64,000 nucleotides of DNA from NCBI GenBank assembly GCA_910579455.1, contig CAJTUT010000001.1, forward strand, positions 62,001 to 126,000. The letters run 5' to 3'. Made by a program: the position numbers and the translations under genes. This stretch comes from an uncultured Bacilli bacterium (GTDB lineage: Bacteria; Bacillota_I; Bacilli_A; RF39; UBA660). Below the pieces are notes generated by a model that saw only the letters and a list, made by a program, of their open reading frames with translations, was not told the DNA's origin and searched no databases. Of this stretch, positions 28,812-38,423 are shown piece after piece; the stretch's first letter is position 1; each line of letters opens with the position of its first letter.

Positions 28812-30122
28812 ATGAAAAAAATAAATACTTTTATTGATAAAAATATGAATAAAATAGTAATCATATTTTTATTTTTACAACCTATAATAGATGTAGTTAC
28901 TGCTATTATGCTTCATACTTTTAAAATAAATTTTACAGCGGGAGTAGTTCTTAGAGTATTATTTTTACTATTTATGATTTATTATTTGTTTTTTATAAAT
29001 CAAAATGAAAGTAAGAAAAAGTCTTTACTATATGTAATAGCTATTATTATATATATCATTTTATTTAGTTTCCATATTATTTGTGCAAAGAAGATAGGGG
29101 TATTAGGAAGCGAACTGAAAAATGTGGCTAAAACATTTTATTTCCCAATCCTTTTAGTATGCATGTATGACATGTTTAAAGGGAAGAAAAATATCATAAA
29201 ACCTAGATTTTTAAATAATCTATTTATTACTTATGGTCTTTTCGTTTTAATACCCAATCTTTTAGGTTTTGGATTTGATAGTTACACGGTAACGAAGTCT
29301 GGGAGTATAGGTTTATTTTATACAGCCAATGAAATTAGTGCAATACTCTCTATTCTTATGCCTATTTTTATCTATATTATTTTAGAAAAGAAGAATTACT
29401 TTTTAACGATTCTATCAGGAGTTATATTATTATATACTTTAACCTCTATAGGTACTAAGGGACCTTTCCTTAGCTTTTTGATTATTTGTTTTTATTATTT
29501 GGTTTGTTATATTTATCATCATATTAAAAGAAAGAAATATAAAATAGTAATGATTGCTAGTTTGGTATTTATTAGTTCGATTTCTATTTTTATTTTTGTA
29601 ATTCCTAAAACAAGTTTTTATAAAAATATAGTAATTCATTTAGAGTTCTTGGAGGTTAAAAAGGCTAGTGATATTATCAAAAATCCAAAAGTGTTAGATC
29701 ATTTTGTTTTTAGTGAAAGATTAAGTTTTTGGAAAGAGGTACATACGATTTATCAAGGGAAAAATATGACCTCTAAAATATTAGGGATTGGATATTTAAA
29801 TTTCGATAACCAAAGTAGTATGAAAATGATAGAGATGGATTATGTAGATATCTTTTATAGGCATGGAATAGTAGGCTTTTTAATTTATATGAGTGGATTT
29901 TTTTATATGATATTAAAAATAGTAAAAAAATACTTTAACAATACTACTATGAATAGTAGAAATAAAATAGTTCAGGCCTATATGCTTAGTATCGTATTAT
30001 CTATAATTTTATCGCTTTTAACAGGACATGTAATTCTCTCACCATCGGTTTCTATATTTGTTGCATTAATACTTAATTTGCTTTATAATGAATTATATAA
30101 AGGAGAATTTAGATATGGCTAA
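28812..30122 (+). CDS. O-antigen ligase/polymerase-like (Wzy-type) membrane protein
   Basis: This 436-residue protein has about ten to eleven membrane helices and a large outer loop near residues 270-345. The stretch TSIGTKGPFLSFLIICFYY and the loop motif TSKILGIGYLNF resemble the O-antigen ligase/EpsG/Wzy superfamily. Such proteins join lipid-linked repeat units, or attach finished chains, outside the membrane. The exact linkage cannot be told. The 3' end overlaps the following glycosyltransferase by 8 nt, so they are translationally coupled. Confidence 0.8.
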   Translation: MKKINTFIDKNMNKIVIIFLFLQPIIDVVTAIMLHTFKINFTAGVVLRVLFLLFMIYYLFFINQNESKKKSLLYVIAIIIYIILFSFHIICAKKIGVLGSELKNVAKTFYFPILLVCMYDMFKGKKNIIKPRFLNNLFITYGLFVLIPNLLGFGFDSYTVTKSGSIGLFYTANEISAILSILMPIFIYIILEKKNYFLTILSGVILLYTLTSIGTKGPFLSFLIICFYYLVCYIYHHIKRKKYKIVMIASLVFISSISIFIFVIPKTSFYKNIVIHLEFLEVKKASDIIKNPKVLDHFVFSERLSFWKEVHTIYQGKNMTSKILGIGYLNFDNQSSMKMIEMDYVDIFYRHGIVGFLIYMSGFFYMILKIVKKYFNNTTMNSRNKIVQAYMLSIVLSIILSLLTGHVILSPSVSIFVALILNLLYNELYKGEFRYG

Positions 30123-30981
30123 ATTAGGAATGGTGATTCTCAATTATAATGATTATAAGACTACAGAGACTTTATTGAAAAATATAAAGAATTATAAATG
30201 TTTAGATCTGATTGTGGTAGTAGATAATAATTCGAGCGATATCTCTTATGAATATTTAAAAAAGTATGAAACAAGGAAAATAAAGATTTTAAATTCCTCT
30301 AAAAATGGAGGAGTGGCTTCTGGATATAATTTGGGTGCTAAATACTTAATGGAAAAGTTAAAAAAATGCAATATTATTTTTTCTAATTCAGATATTATCA
30401 TTAGTAAGGAAGAGGACTTAAAAAAACTGAGTAAAGATATTGATACCCACGGAGCTGCCATAGTAGGACCTACTATTGTTGAAAACAGAAGTTTAAATAG
30501 AGGTTGGATGATGCCAACTATAAAAGATGAAATTAAATTTAATTTACCCTTAATTAGTAGAAAATACCTGAAAGAGATTCGGTATGACGAAGAACATTAT
30601 AACGAAGATTTATCTATTGTTGGCGTTGTATCAGGTTGCTTTTTCTGTTGTAGTGGACAGGCTTTAAAAGAAGTGGATTATTTAGATGAGGCTACCTTTC
30701 TTTATTATGAAGAGCAAATTCTTGCGAAGAGAATGGAACAAATAGATAAGCAAATAGCGGTGGATAATAATGTTGTAATTATCCATAATCATTCTGTAAC
30801 AATAGATAAAAATATTAATAGAATTAACAAATATAAAGCATTAAAGAAAAGTCAGAGATACTTTGTAGAAAAATATTTACATGCTACAAAAAAAGAGTTA
30901 AGATGGTTAGATTTTACTAATAAATTATCATTAGTAATTTTATATATAAGATGTTTCTTTAAAGGAGGTTTTAGAAAATGA
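30115..30981 (+). CDS. Family 2 glycosyltransferase (rhamnosyltransferase-like)
   Basis: This 288-residue cytoplasmic GT-A enzyme opens with [16 protein letters not shown], followed by VVDNNSSD and [20 protein letters not shown] stands at the DXD metal site. [19 protein letters not shown] is the acceptor-side region. The layout resembles rhamnosyltransferases of the RfbF/WbbL type. The frame is open to 30088, but AAGGAG at 30100-30105 points to ATG 30115, overlapping the Wzy-like gene by 8 nt. It overlaps rfbA by 4 nt, next to dTDP-rhamnose genes. Confidence 0.88.
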   Translation: MAKLGMVILNYNDYKTTETLLKNIKNYKCLDLIVVVDNNSSDISYEYLKKYETRKIKILNSSKNGGVASGYNLGAKYLMEKLKKCNIIFSNSDIIISKEEDLKKLSKDIDTHGAAIVGPTIVENRSLNRGWMMPTIKDEIKFNLPLISRKYLKEIRYDEEHYNEDLSIVGVVSGCFFCCSGQALKEVDYLDEATFLYYEEQILAKRMEQIDKQIAVDNNVVIIHNHSVTIDKNINRINKYKALKKSQRYFVEKYLHATKKELRWLDFTNKLSLVILYIRCFFKGGFRK

Positions 30982-31868
30982 AAGGAATTATTTTAGCAGG
31001 AGGGTCTGGTACTAGACTTTATCCACTAACACAGGTTACTTCAAAACAGTTAATGCCAATTTATGATAAACCAATGATTTATTACCCATTATCTGTTCTA
31101 ATGCAAGCCAAAATTAGGGATATTTTGATTATCTCAACCCCTACTGATTTACCAAGGTTTCAATCGCTATTAGGTGATGGATCTAAATTTGGTGTGAATT
31201 TGAGTTATAAAGAACAACCATCCCCAGATGGACTTGCTCAAGCGTTTACTTTAGGAGAGGAATTTATTGGAAGCGATAGTGCTGCAATGATCTTGGGGGA
31301 TAATATTTTCTATGGTTCAGGGTTAAAACATGAACTACTAAGAGCTAAAAAAAATGCTAAAGAAAATAAGGCAACAGTATTTGGATATCATGTAGATGAT
31401 CCAGAAAGGTTTGGAATTGTAGAATTTGATTCAGAAGGGAAAGTCTTAAGTGTAGAGGAAAAACCAGAAAAACCAAGGAGTCAATATGCAATTACAGGAT
31501 TATACTTTTATGATAATAGTGTGGTGGAAAAGGCTAAGACTTTAAAACCATCTGCTAGAGGGGAATTGGAAATTACAGATTTAAATAGATTATTTTTGGA
31601 GGAAGATAGACTAGAGGTTATTACTCTAAATACGGGTTATGGATGGTTTGATACAGGAACTTTTGAAAGCTTGAATGAAGCATCTGACTTTGTTGGAATT
31701 GTTCAAAAAAACCAAAATGTTACCATCTGTTGTCCGGAAGAAATTGGTTATAAAAATGGATGGTTGTCAAAAGAACAAGTATTAAAACAAGCCGAGTTGA
31801 TGAGAAAAAATACATATGGAAAACATTTATTAGAAGTAATTAAAGATAAAGAAGGAAATGAAGTTTAA
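30978..31868 (+). CDS. rfbA: Glucose-1-phosphate thymidylyltransferase
   Basis: RmlA/RfbA makes dTDP-glucose from dTTP and glucose-1-phosphate, the first step to dTDP-L-rhamnose. The 296-residue length is typical. The nucleotide-binding signature [16 protein letters not shown], then [38 protein letters not shown] and [13 protein letters not shown] are all present. It overlaps the preceding GT2 gene by 4 nt (ATGA), with AAAGGAGG upstream. The RmlC-RmlD fusion follows in 12 bp. RmlB is 6.6 kb further on. Confidence 0.97.
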   Translation: MKGIILAGGSGTRLYPLTQVTSKQLMPIYDKPMIYYPLSVLMQAKIRDILIISTPTDLPRFQSLLGDGSKFGVNLSYKEQPSPDGLAQAFTLGEEFIGSDSAAMILGDNIFYGSGLKHELLRAKKNAKENKATVFGYHVDDPERFGIVEFDSEGKVLSVEEKPEKPRSQYAITGLYFYDNSVVEKAKTLKPSARGELEITDLNRLFLEEDRLEVITLNTGYGWFDTGTFESLNEASDFVGIVQKNQNVTICCPEEIGYKNGWLSKEQVLKQAELMRKNTYGKHLLEVIKDKEGNEV

Positions 31869-31880
31869 AAGGAGAAATGA

Positions 31881-33314
31881 ATGATGAAGAAGATAAAAAC
31901 AAATTTATTAGACTGTTATATTTTAGAACCACAAAGATTTGGGGATGAAAGAGGATACTTTGAATCTATTACCAAAGAACAGTTGGAAGAATTAGGCTTT
32001 CATACAATTGCTCAGGTTAGTAACTCAAAAAGTGGAAAGGGAATTATTAGAGGACTTCATTTTCAAAAAAATCCCTATTGTCAAGCAAAAGTTGTTAGAT
32101 GCCATCAAGGAGCAGTATTAGATGTAGTGGTTGATTTTAGAAAAGATTCACCAACTTATGGAAAATGGACAAGTGTAGAATTAACACCAGAAAATGGAAG
32201 ATTATTATATGTTCCGCGTGGATTTGCACATGCTTTCCTTTCTCTAAAAGAAGATACCTTATTTGAGTATTATGTAGATAATCAATATGCACCTAGAATG
32301 GAGGATGGAATCCTTTGGAATGATCCAGAAATCGGAATCAATTGGGATGAAATATTTGCACAATATGGGATTGAGAGGCCAATCCTATCAGAAAAAGATA
32401 AAGTTAATAACACAATGAGAGATTGTAAGACTGTTTTTAGTACCAAAAAAACAAGATATCTAATCACAGGTTTTAAAGGACAACTTGGATATGATATTGC
32501 AAGAGAGTTAGAAAAACGAGGAGAAGTAGAATATAAGGCAGTAGATATAGATGATATGGATATTACAAATAAAGACCAGGTAATGGATGTAGTAAAAGCG
32601 TATAATCCCGATGTTATTTTCCACTGTGCTGCATGGACTGCTGTTGATAAGGCAGAAGATATGGAAGAAAAGGTTAGACTTGTCAATGTGGAAGGAACTA
32701 AAAATTTAGTTGATGCCTCTTTAGAAGTGGATGCAAAAATAATTTATATGTCTACTGATTATGTTTTTGATGGAAAAACAGAGGGTTATTATAAGGAAGA
32801 TGATCCGGTAAAACCTATGAGTGTTTATGGAAGAACGAAATATGAAGGAGAAGAGGAAGTAAGACGAAATCCCAAACATTTTATTACAAGAATTTCTTGG
32901 GTATTTGGAATTAATGGGGGAAACTTTATTAAAACTATGTTGAGATTAGCAGATAATCATGAGGAAGTAACTGTAGTAGATGATCAAATAGGATCCCCTA
33001 CTTATACAGTAGATTTAGCGAAACTCTTAGTAGAAATGGCAAATACAGAAGAATATGGGACCTATCATGTTAACAATGATGGTTATTGTTCTTGGGCTGA
33101 GTTTGCACAATATATTTTTAAAAGTAATGGAAAGTCTACAAGGGTAAAACCTGTATCAACAGAAGAGTATTTAGCACTTACTGGGACAAAACAAGCGTAT
33201 CGTCCAAGGAATTCAAAATTAAGTAAAGAAAAACTAGTAGAAGCAGGGTTTGAGATGTTACCATCTTGGCAAGATGCAACAGATAGATATTGCGAAGAGT
33301 TAAAGAATAATTAA
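31881..33314 (+). CDS. Fused dTDP-4-keto-rhamnose 3,5-epimerase (RmlC) and 4-keto reductase (RmlD)
   Basis: This 477-residue bifunctional protein has an N-terminal RmlC cupin (1-180) with RGLHFQ (catalytic His60), VPRGFAHAFL and LFEYYVDNQYAP. The C-terminal RmlD reductase (190-477) has the NAD(P) motif GFKGQLG (197-203), STDYVFDG (291-298) and YGRTK with Tyr316 and Lys320. Together they catalyse the last two steps to dTDP-L-rhamnose. No stop or rebound start separates them. Such fusions are known in Firmicutes. The two ATGs at 31881 and 31884 are equivalent, and Shine-Dalgarno AAAGGAGA lies upstream. Confidence 0.95.
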   Translation: MMKKIKTNLLDCYILEPQRFGDERGYFESITKEQLEELGFHTIAQVSNSKSGKGIIRGLHFQKNPYCQAKVVRCHQGAVLDVVVDFRKDSPTYGKWTSVELTPENGRLLYVPRGFAHAFLSLKEDTLFEYYVDNQYAPRMEDGILWNDPEIGINWDEIFAQYGIERPILSEKDKVNNTMRDCKTVFSTKKTRYLITGFKGQLGYDIARELEKRGEVEYKAVDIDDMDITNKDQVMDVVKAYNPDVIFHCAAWTAVDKAEDMEEKVRLVNVEGTKNLVDASLEVDAKIIYMSTDYVFDGKTEGYYKEDDPVKPMSVYGRTKYEGEEEVRRNPKHFITRISWVFGINGGNFIKTMLRLADNHEEVTVVDDQIGSPTYTVDLAKLLVEMANTEEYGTYHVNNDGYCSWAEFAQYIFKSNGKSTRVKPVSTEEYLALTGTKQAYRPRNSKLSKEKLVEAGFEMLPSWQDATDRYCEELKNN

Positions 33315-33322
33315 CGTAAAGC

Positions 33323-33353
33323 AGAAAAGAATTAATACTAATTCTTTTCTTTG
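33323..33353 (+). terminator. Intrinsic terminator after the rhamnose fusion gene
   Basis: AGAAAAGAATTA and TAATTCTTTTCT form a perfect 12-bp stem around ATAC, followed by TT. The U-tract is short, so some read-through is possible. Confidence 0.65.
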
Positions 33354-33355
33354 TA

Positions 33356-33364
33356 TGATATAAT
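33356..33364 (+). promoter_or_regulatory. Extended -10 promoter of the zinc-ribbon/TPM/SPFH operon
   Basis: TGATATAAT lies directly after the terminator stem and 25 bp before the ATG at 33390. The triad can therefore be transcribed independently of the glycan genes. Confidence 0.65.
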
Positions 33365-33389
33365 TTTCTTAGATGGGATGTGATAAAAA

Positions 33390-34442
33390 ATGGATGTTTT
33401 GGACAATAAGTGTCCAGCATGCGGTGCCAAAATTATATTTAATCCAAAGAATCAAAAGTGGGATTGTGAATATTGTGGTAGTAAATTTAGTCTAGAAGAA
33501 ATGAAAAGATATGAAAATGCTAGTTCCTCTAAGTCAAATACAAAGAAAAATACGAATTCTAAAAAAAAATTAGAAGGTTTGGATGTATATACCTGTAAAA
33601 ACTGTGGAGCAGAAGTAATGGCAGATGAAACTACAACAGCGACTTCATGTCTTTACTGTGGAAGTACTACAATTTTAAAAGATAAAATAGATGATGGGAT
33701 TGCTCCATCCAAACTGATTCCATTCAAAAATGTAAAAGAGGATGCAATTAGTGCCTTTAAAGGTTTATATAAAGGTAGACCTTTGATGCCTAAGTTTTTT
33801 AACAATCCAAAGAATATAGAGAAGATAACTGGAGTTTATATTCCATTTTGGACATATGATTTGAAAGTATCTGGACAAATTGATTTTACTGCCACTGATG
33901 TAAAAACTTGGAGTGATTATAGCTATAGATATACAAAAACTGATAAATTTTTATGTAAAAGAAATAGTAGAATGTCCTTTAATAGAGTACTAGTTGATGG
34001 ATCCTCAAGATTTGATGATGATTTAATGGACTCTATTGAACCCTTCAATTTCAAGGAATTAGTAGAATACAATCATGCTTATTTATCTGGATTTTTGGCA
34101 GAGAAATATGATGTAGATAGTAATAAGGCGATGGAAAGAGCGAATAAAAGAGCTATGAATACGGCAATTTCAACTACAAAGGCAACTGTAATCCATCAAA
34201 GTAAAGTGGTTACTAATAATAACTTACATATTGCAAAAGTAAATGATGATTATATCTTACTTCCTGTTTGGATGGTAAATATTAAGTATAAAGATAAGAC
34301 TTACACTTTTGCAATGAATGGTCAAACGGGTGAAATCGTAGGAAATATTCCATTAGACATCCGAAAAACCATTATTGTATCAATTCTTTTGTTTATTATT
34401 ACAACAGTACTTGCCTTCTTTATCATTAGAGGTGTAACATGA
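33390..34442 (+). CDS. Double zinc-ribbon membrane protein (YdjG-like)
   Basis: This 350-residue protein has two N-terminal zinc ribbons: CPACG...CEYCG at about 8-29 and CKNCG...CLYCG at about 70-91. A middle domain of about 230 residues follows (IPFKNVKEDAISAFKGLYKGRP, YIPFWTYDL, YILLPVWMVNIKYK). One C-terminal membrane helix (about 325-347) anchors it. The layout matches the B. subtilis YdjG family, often labelled TFIIB-type zinc ribbon. It overlaps the TPM gene by 4 nt. In Bacillus the ydj operon starts with a PspA-like gene, which is absent here. Confidence 0.85.
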   Translation: MDVLDNKCPACGAKIIFNPKNQKWDCEYCGSKFSLEEMKRYENASSSKSNTKKNTNSKKKLEGLDVYTCKNCGAEVMADETTTATSCLYCGSTTILKDKIDDGIAPSKLIPFKNVKEDAISAFKGLYKGRPLMPKFFNNPKNIEKITGVYIPFWTYDLKVSGQIDFTATDVKTWSDYSYRYTKTDKFLCKRNSRMSFNRVLVDGSSRFDDDLMDSIEPFNFKELVEYNHAYLSGFLAEKYDVDSNKAMERANKRAMNTAISTTKATVIHQSKVVTNNNLHIAKVNDDYILLPVWMVNIKYKDKTYTFAMNGQTGEIVGNIPLDIRKTIIVSILLFIITTVLAFFIIRGVT

Positions 34443-35320
34443 AAAGAACAATAAGAATAGGCTTTATCATTTTCTTAGGGTTTCTTTACAATATTTGTTT
34501 AGTATCTGCCAGTACAAATACAAATATTAGGACAGAAAGTGATTATAGAGTAGAAGATTGGGTAGAAATAACAGAATCTAATAAAAGGCATATTTTAAAT
34601 ACACCTTCTGTTAATGAAGAAGAAAAAATATATGATTTTGCTAATTTATATACAGAAAGTGAAGAACATGATTTATTTAACAAAGTATCAAATTATATTA
34701 ACTCATATAACATGGACTTAGTAATTGTAACAATTACTAGTAATAATAAGGCTTCTCCTATGACGTATGCAGATGATTTTTATGATTATAACAAATTTGG
34801 TATAGGTCAGGATAGAGCTGGAGTTTTGTTCTTAATTGATATGGAAAATAGGGAAATTTATATGTCAACAACAGGAAATGCAATAAATATGTATAACGAT
34901 TATAGAATTAATGAATCTCTTGAAAAAGTTTATCAATATATGAGTAATGAGGAATATTTTGAAGGGACTTCAAATTATATTAAAGTAATTAGTGATTATG
35001 CATCTAGTGGGCTACCTAGTAATAATGATTCCAATCAAAAAATGCCGGTTAGAGTAGTAATACTACGGTCTTTACTGTCAGGATTAATAATTACAATTAT
35101 TATAATGATTATTTTAATTAGAAAAAACAAATTAGTTAGAAAAGCGACTACAGCAGAAGAATATTTAGATCAAGATAGCGTAGATATCAAAACGATTAGC
35201 GATTCTTTAATATCTACGAATACAGTAAGAACAACAATAGAACATGATACTTCTAGTGGAAGTTCCACCCATTCTGGTAGTAGTGGTTCTTCGCATGGTG
35301 GTGGAGGTCATGGATTTTAA
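34439..35320 (+). CDS. TPM-domain membrane protein (YdjH-like)
   Basis: This 293-residue protein has a signal or anchor helix (about 7-24) and an extracellular TPM domain (about 60-190: EEKIYDFANLYTESEEHDLF, MDLVIVTITSNNKASPM, YADDFYDYNKFGIGQDRAGVL). A second helix lies at about 205-226. The cytoplasmic Ser/Gly/His-rich tail ends GGGGHGF. TPM domains are found in YgcG-type proteins and plant thylakoid TLP18.3, some with phosphatase activity. Start ATG overlaps the zinc-ribbon stop, with Shine-Dalgarno AGAGGTG. It is the middle gene of the YdjGHI-like triad. Confidence 0.87.
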   Translation: MKRTIRIGFIIFLGFLYNICLVSASTNTNIRTESDYRVEDWVEITESNKRHILNTPSVNEEEKIYDFANLYTESEEHDLFNKVSNYINSYNMDLVIVTITSNNKASPMTYADDFYDYNKFGIGQDRAGVLFLIDMENREIYMSTTGNAINMYNDYRINESLEKVYQYMSNEEYFEGTSNYIKVISDYASSGLPSNNDSNQKMPVRVVILRSLLSGLIITIIIMIILIRKNKLVRKATTAEEYLDQDSVDIKTISDSLISTNTVRTTIEHDTSSGSSTHSGSSGSSHGGGGHGF

Positions 35321-35350
35321 AATAAATAAAAATAAGAAAAGAGGTTTAAT

Positions 35351-36448
35351 ATGGGATTAATAAAAGCAGCAGTAGGGGCTGTTGGAAGTACTCTACATGA
35401 TCAATGGAAGGATTATATCAAATGTGATGATTTAGGACAGGATATCTTAATGAGACGTGTATCTACTCCAAATGGAATCATTTCAAAGGATAGTGCCATT
35501 CAAGTTTCACCTGGGCAAATTGCAGTGATTTTCGAAAGTGGAAGGATACTAGATGCAACTGCAGAAGAAGGGATTTATACATTTGACCAGTCTTCTTCTC
35601 CAACTTTCTTTGCAGGACAGTTTGGGGCGGTATTTAAGGAAATGTGGAATCGTTTTGTCTATAATGGATCACCGAGTAAAGAACAGGCCGTATTTTATTT
35701 AAATGCTAAAGAAATTATAGATAATAAATTTGGAACGCCAGCTCCTATTCCTTTTCAAGATTGGTCACATCCGATTCCAAATCAAATGACAGGAAAAGAA
35801 ACTGCACTAAGAGTTCAAGTGAAATGTTTTGGTAAATATACCTTTAAAATTTCAGATCCAGCAGTATTTATGTCAAAAATTGCAGGAACCGCAGAGGAAT
35901 ATAGAAAAGATGAACTTGTAGAACAGATGAGAAGTGAAGTTATTGGATCTTTTCAAAATGTGCTAAATGAATTAGGGAATAGTGTTCATAAAGCACCTGT
36001 ACTAGAGCTTCCTAGTTATACAGATGAGATTAAACAGATGATGGATGAAAAAGTATTTGATGAACCAATTCGTGCTAGAGGTCTTAGTATTGTAGGGTTT
36101 GTAGTAGAATCTGTTACCTTAGATGATGAGTCAAACAAGAAAATTGATAATTATGAATTATCTGCAAACGCTGCTATGCAACAAGGAACTCTTACAGGGG
36201 CTTATGCAAATGCAGTGCAGGATGCTGCGAATAATACAGCAGGAGCAGCTAATGGCTTTATGGGAATTGGAATGATGAATATGGCATCAGGTGGTGTAAT
36301 GGGAGGCGTTGCCACAACAAATCAGCCAAACACTAATAATCAAGCACCAGTACAAAATAACCAATCAACAGGTGGAAAATTCTGTTCTAATTGTGGAACA
36401 CCAGTCAATGGGGCATTTTGTTCTAACTGTGGAACCAAAGTCAATTAA
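35351..36448 (+). CDS. SPFH-domain protein with C-terminal zinc ribbon (YdjI-like)
   Basis: This 365-residue soluble protein has an SPFH (stomatin/flotillin-like) core at about 35-270. It opens with DDLGQDILMRRVSTPNGIIS and includes VSPGQIAVIFESGRI and ALRVQVKCFGKYTFKISDP. A low-complexity Gly/Ala/Asn/Gln linker leads to two zinc knuckles, FCSNCGTPVN and FCSNCGTKVN. This is the family sometimes named virion core protein or YdjI. SPFH proteins scaffold membrane microdomains. It forms one unit with the two upstream genes, and a terminator follows directly. Confidence 0.92.
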   Translation: MGLIKAAVGAVGSTLHDQWKDYIKCDDLGQDILMRRVSTPNGIISKDSAIQVSPGQIAVIFESGRILDATAEEGIYTFDQSSSPTFFAGQFGAVFKEMWNRFVYNGSPSKEQAVFYLNAKEIIDNKFGTPAPIPFQDWSHPIPNQMTGKETALRVQVKCFGKYTFKISDPAVFMSKIAGTAEEYRKDELVEQMRSEVIGSFQNVLNELGNSVHKAPVLELPSYTDEIKQMMDEKVFDEPIRARGLSIVGFVVESVTLDDESNKKIDNYELSANAAMQQGTLTGAYANAVQDAANNTAGAANGFMGIGMMNMASGGVMGGVATTNQPNTNNQAPVQNNQSTGGKFCSNCGTPVNGAFCSNCGTKVN

Positions 36449-36453
36449 TGTCA

Positions 36454-36481
36454 AGAAGTAGTTTTTCTACTTCTTTTTTTT
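36454..36481 (+). terminator. Intrinsic terminator after the SPFH gene
   Basis: AGAAGTAG and CTACTTCT form an 8-bp stem around TTTTT, followed by seven T. Confidence 0.85.
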
Positions 36482-36509
36482 GAATTTTATTTTTTTCTAG
36501 TAGTATAAT
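36480..36509 (+). promoter_or_regulatory. Promoter of the SGNH hydrolase gene
   Basis: TTGAAT (36480-36485), an 18-bp spacer and TATAAT (36504-36509), overlapping the end of the preceding terminator. Confidence 0.6.
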
Positions 36510-36535
36510 AAGTATAGATATGATAGGTGTTGTTT

Positions 36536-37309
36536 ATGAAAACTAGAAAAAAAGGTAAGAAGAAAAAATTATATCAAAAGAAAAAAGCTTATTACAGGAA
36601 GGATAAGTTTTTTATTGTTTTGGTTGTTCTTGTTTTGCTTTTGCTGATCAACAATATCTTTCTTTATAGGAATACTTTATTAAAGGAACAGGAAAAAACA
36701 AAATTAGCACAAAAGCAGGATTGGCTTATTAAGAAAAAGGAAAGAATGAAAAGTTTGAAGGAGGGAGATATTGTTTTTTTAGGAGACTCTATTACCGAAA
36801 TGTATGATTTGGCTAAGTATTATTCTTTTCCTGTTATCAATAGTGGAGTTTCTGGCTGGACAACAGATGACATTTTAAATCATTTAGAAGAAAAAGTGTT
36901 AAAGTATCATCCTAAAATTGTTATTTTATTAATTGGAACGAATGATATTAATCAAGATAAAGATGCTACCTATATTGCAGAAAATATAGAAAAAATTGTA
37001 GATGAAATAAAAAAAGATAATTCTAAAGTCAAGATTTATATAGAATCAGTATATCCTATCAATAGTACAGATCAGGAAAAAATAGATAAAACGCTAGTTG
37101 GAAAAAGAACGAATGATGTAATTATAGATATTAATCAAAAGATAAAAAAATATTGTAGGAAAGAACACTTGGAATATATTGATATTTATCCTCTTCTATT
37201 AGATAAAAATAAAAATTTAGATTTAAAATATACTAAGGAAGGATTACATATTAATGAACAGGGGTATCAATTAATTACTAAAAAGTTGAAAAAAAGTATA
37301 GAAATTTAA
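36536..37309 (+). CDS. Membrane-anchored SGNH/GDSL hydrolase (probable glycan O-acyl esterase)
   Basis: This 257-residue protein has a very basic N-terminus and one helix (about 25-45). The outer SGNH domain contains FLGDSITE (nucleophile Ser85), INSGVSGWTTDDIL (block II Gly), LIGTNDI (block III Asn) and KEGLHINEQGY (catalytic His). In most relatives the last block reads DGLHPN. Here the Asp is Glu, so the catalytic acid may be supplied differently. A role in removing or adding acyl groups on wall glycans is inferred from the neighbourhood, which includes an acyltransferase 2.2 kb downstream. Start 36536 is supported by TAGGTG. The in-frame GTG at 36527 lies in the Shine-Dalgarno. Confidence 0.85.
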   Translation: MKTRKKGKKKKLYQKKKAYYRKDKFFIVLVVLVLLLLINNIFLYRNTLLKEQEKTKLAQKQDWLIKKKERMKSLKEGDIVFLGDSITEMYDLAKYYSFPVINSGVSGWTTDDILNHLEEKVLKYHPKIVILLIGTNDINQDKDATYIAENIEKIVDEIKKDNSKVKIYIESVYPINSTDQEKIDKTLVGKRTNDVIIDINQKIKKYCRKEHLEYIDIYPLLLDKNKNLDLKYTKEGLHINEQGYQLITKKLKKSIEI

Positions 37310-37324
37310 GAAATAGAGTTTTTT

Positions 37325-37354
37325 CTTTCTAATAGGCTACGTTAGAAAGTTGTT
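37325..37354 (+). terminator. Probable intrinsic terminator between the SGNH gene and galE
   Basis: CTTTCTAA and TTAGAAAG form an 8-bp perfect stem with a 9-nt loop, followed by TTGTTT. The tail is imperfect. I see no clear promoter between it and galE, so it may only attenuate. Confidence 0.5.
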
Positions 37355-37385
37355 TGAAAAAAATAATGGAGAGGTGAGGAAGTAT

Positions 37386-38393
37386 ATGAAAATATTAGTA
37401 ACTGGATGTTGTGGTTATATTGGTTCTCATACTTGTGTGGAATTATTAAACCATGATTATGAAGTAGTAGGATTGGATAATTTTAGTAATAGTAAAAAAG
37501 AAGTATTAGATAAAATCTCTCAAATTACCAATAAAAAAATTACTTTTTACGAAGGAGATATGTTAGATGAACACTTTTTAGAAAGTATTTTTAAAGATAA
37601 TGAGATTTCTTGTGTGATTGACTTTGCAGCTTATAAAGCAGTAGGAGAATCTGTTGAGAAACCAGTGGAGTATTATATCAATAATGTGAGTAGTGTTTTA
37701 ACACTTCTTAAGGTCATGAAGCAATATGACTGTAAAAGACTAGTTTTTAGTAGTAGTGCGACTGTTTATGGAAACCCAGTAGAAATTCCAATATCAGAAG
37801 CTGCTAAGGTTGGCAGAACCACAAACCCCTATGGTACTAGTAAATTATTTGTAGAGCAGATTTTAAAAGATTTATATCATTCAGATCCAAGTTGGAACAT
37901 TGTTATTTTAAGGTACTTTAATCCCGTTGGAGCACATCCTTCTGGACTGATTGGAGAAGAGCCGAATGGAGTCCCTGCTAATTTAATGCCTTATATTTCT
38001 AAAGTGGCAAAAAAGGAATTAACATGTTTATCTGTATTTGGAAATGATTATAATACCAAAGATGGAACTGGGGTTAGAGACTATATTCATGTTGTTGATT
38101 TAGCAATTGGCCATATTAAAGCTTTAGAAAAATTATTAAAGGATGAGTGTGGAATTTCGATTTATAATTTAGGAACTGGTGTTGGATATAGTGTTCTTGA
38201 CATAATTCATACATTTGAATTAGTAAATGGTGTAAAAATAAAGTATAAGATGGTAAATCGAAGAAAAGGGGATATTGCAGTATGCTATAGTGACCCTAAA
38301 AAAGCAAAAGAAGAATTGGGATTTGTATGCAAAAGATCCTTGGAAGATATGGTTCGTGATGCCTGGAATTATGAAAAAAATAAAAAATTATAG
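37386..38393 (+). CDS. galE: UDP-glucose 4-epimerase
   Basis: GalE interconverts UDP-glucose and UDP-galactose (or the GlcNAc/GalNAc pair). This 335-residue SDR enzyme has GCCGYIG (7-13) for NAD, DNFSNS (31-36), FSSSATVYG, and the catalytic pair Tyr149/Lys153 in NPYGTSK. VILRYFNPVGAHPSG, RDYIHVVDL and YNLGTGVGYSV complete the family pattern. The frame is open to a TTG at 37350, but GGAGAGGTGAGG just before 37386 sets the start. It supplies a hexose donor for the surrounding glycosyltransferases. Confidence 0.96.
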   Translation: MKILVTGCCGYIGSHTCVELLNHDYEVVGLDNFSNSKKEVLDKISQITNKKITFYEGDMLDEHFLESIFKDNEISCVIDFAAYKAVGESVEKPVEYYINNVSSVLTLLKVMKQYDCKRLVFSSSATVYGNPVEIPISEAAKVGRTTNPYGTSKLFVEQILKDLYHSDPSWNIVILRYFNPVGAHPSGLIGEEPNGVPANLMPYISKVAKKELTCLSVFGNDYNTKDGTGVRDYIHVVDLAIGHIKALEKLLKDECGISIYNLGTGVGYSVLDIIHTFELVNGVKIKYKMVNRRKGDIAVCYSDPKKAKEELGFVCKRSLEDMVRDAWNYEKNKKL

Positions 38394-38423
38394 GATCATT
38401 TAGTAGTCTAATTTATTTTTCTT

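Noticed and set aside
32282..32686. Reverse 134-codon frame inside the rhamnose fusion gene
   Set aside because: Antisense shadow of a well-supported enzyme, with Ser-rich composition typical of such shadows.
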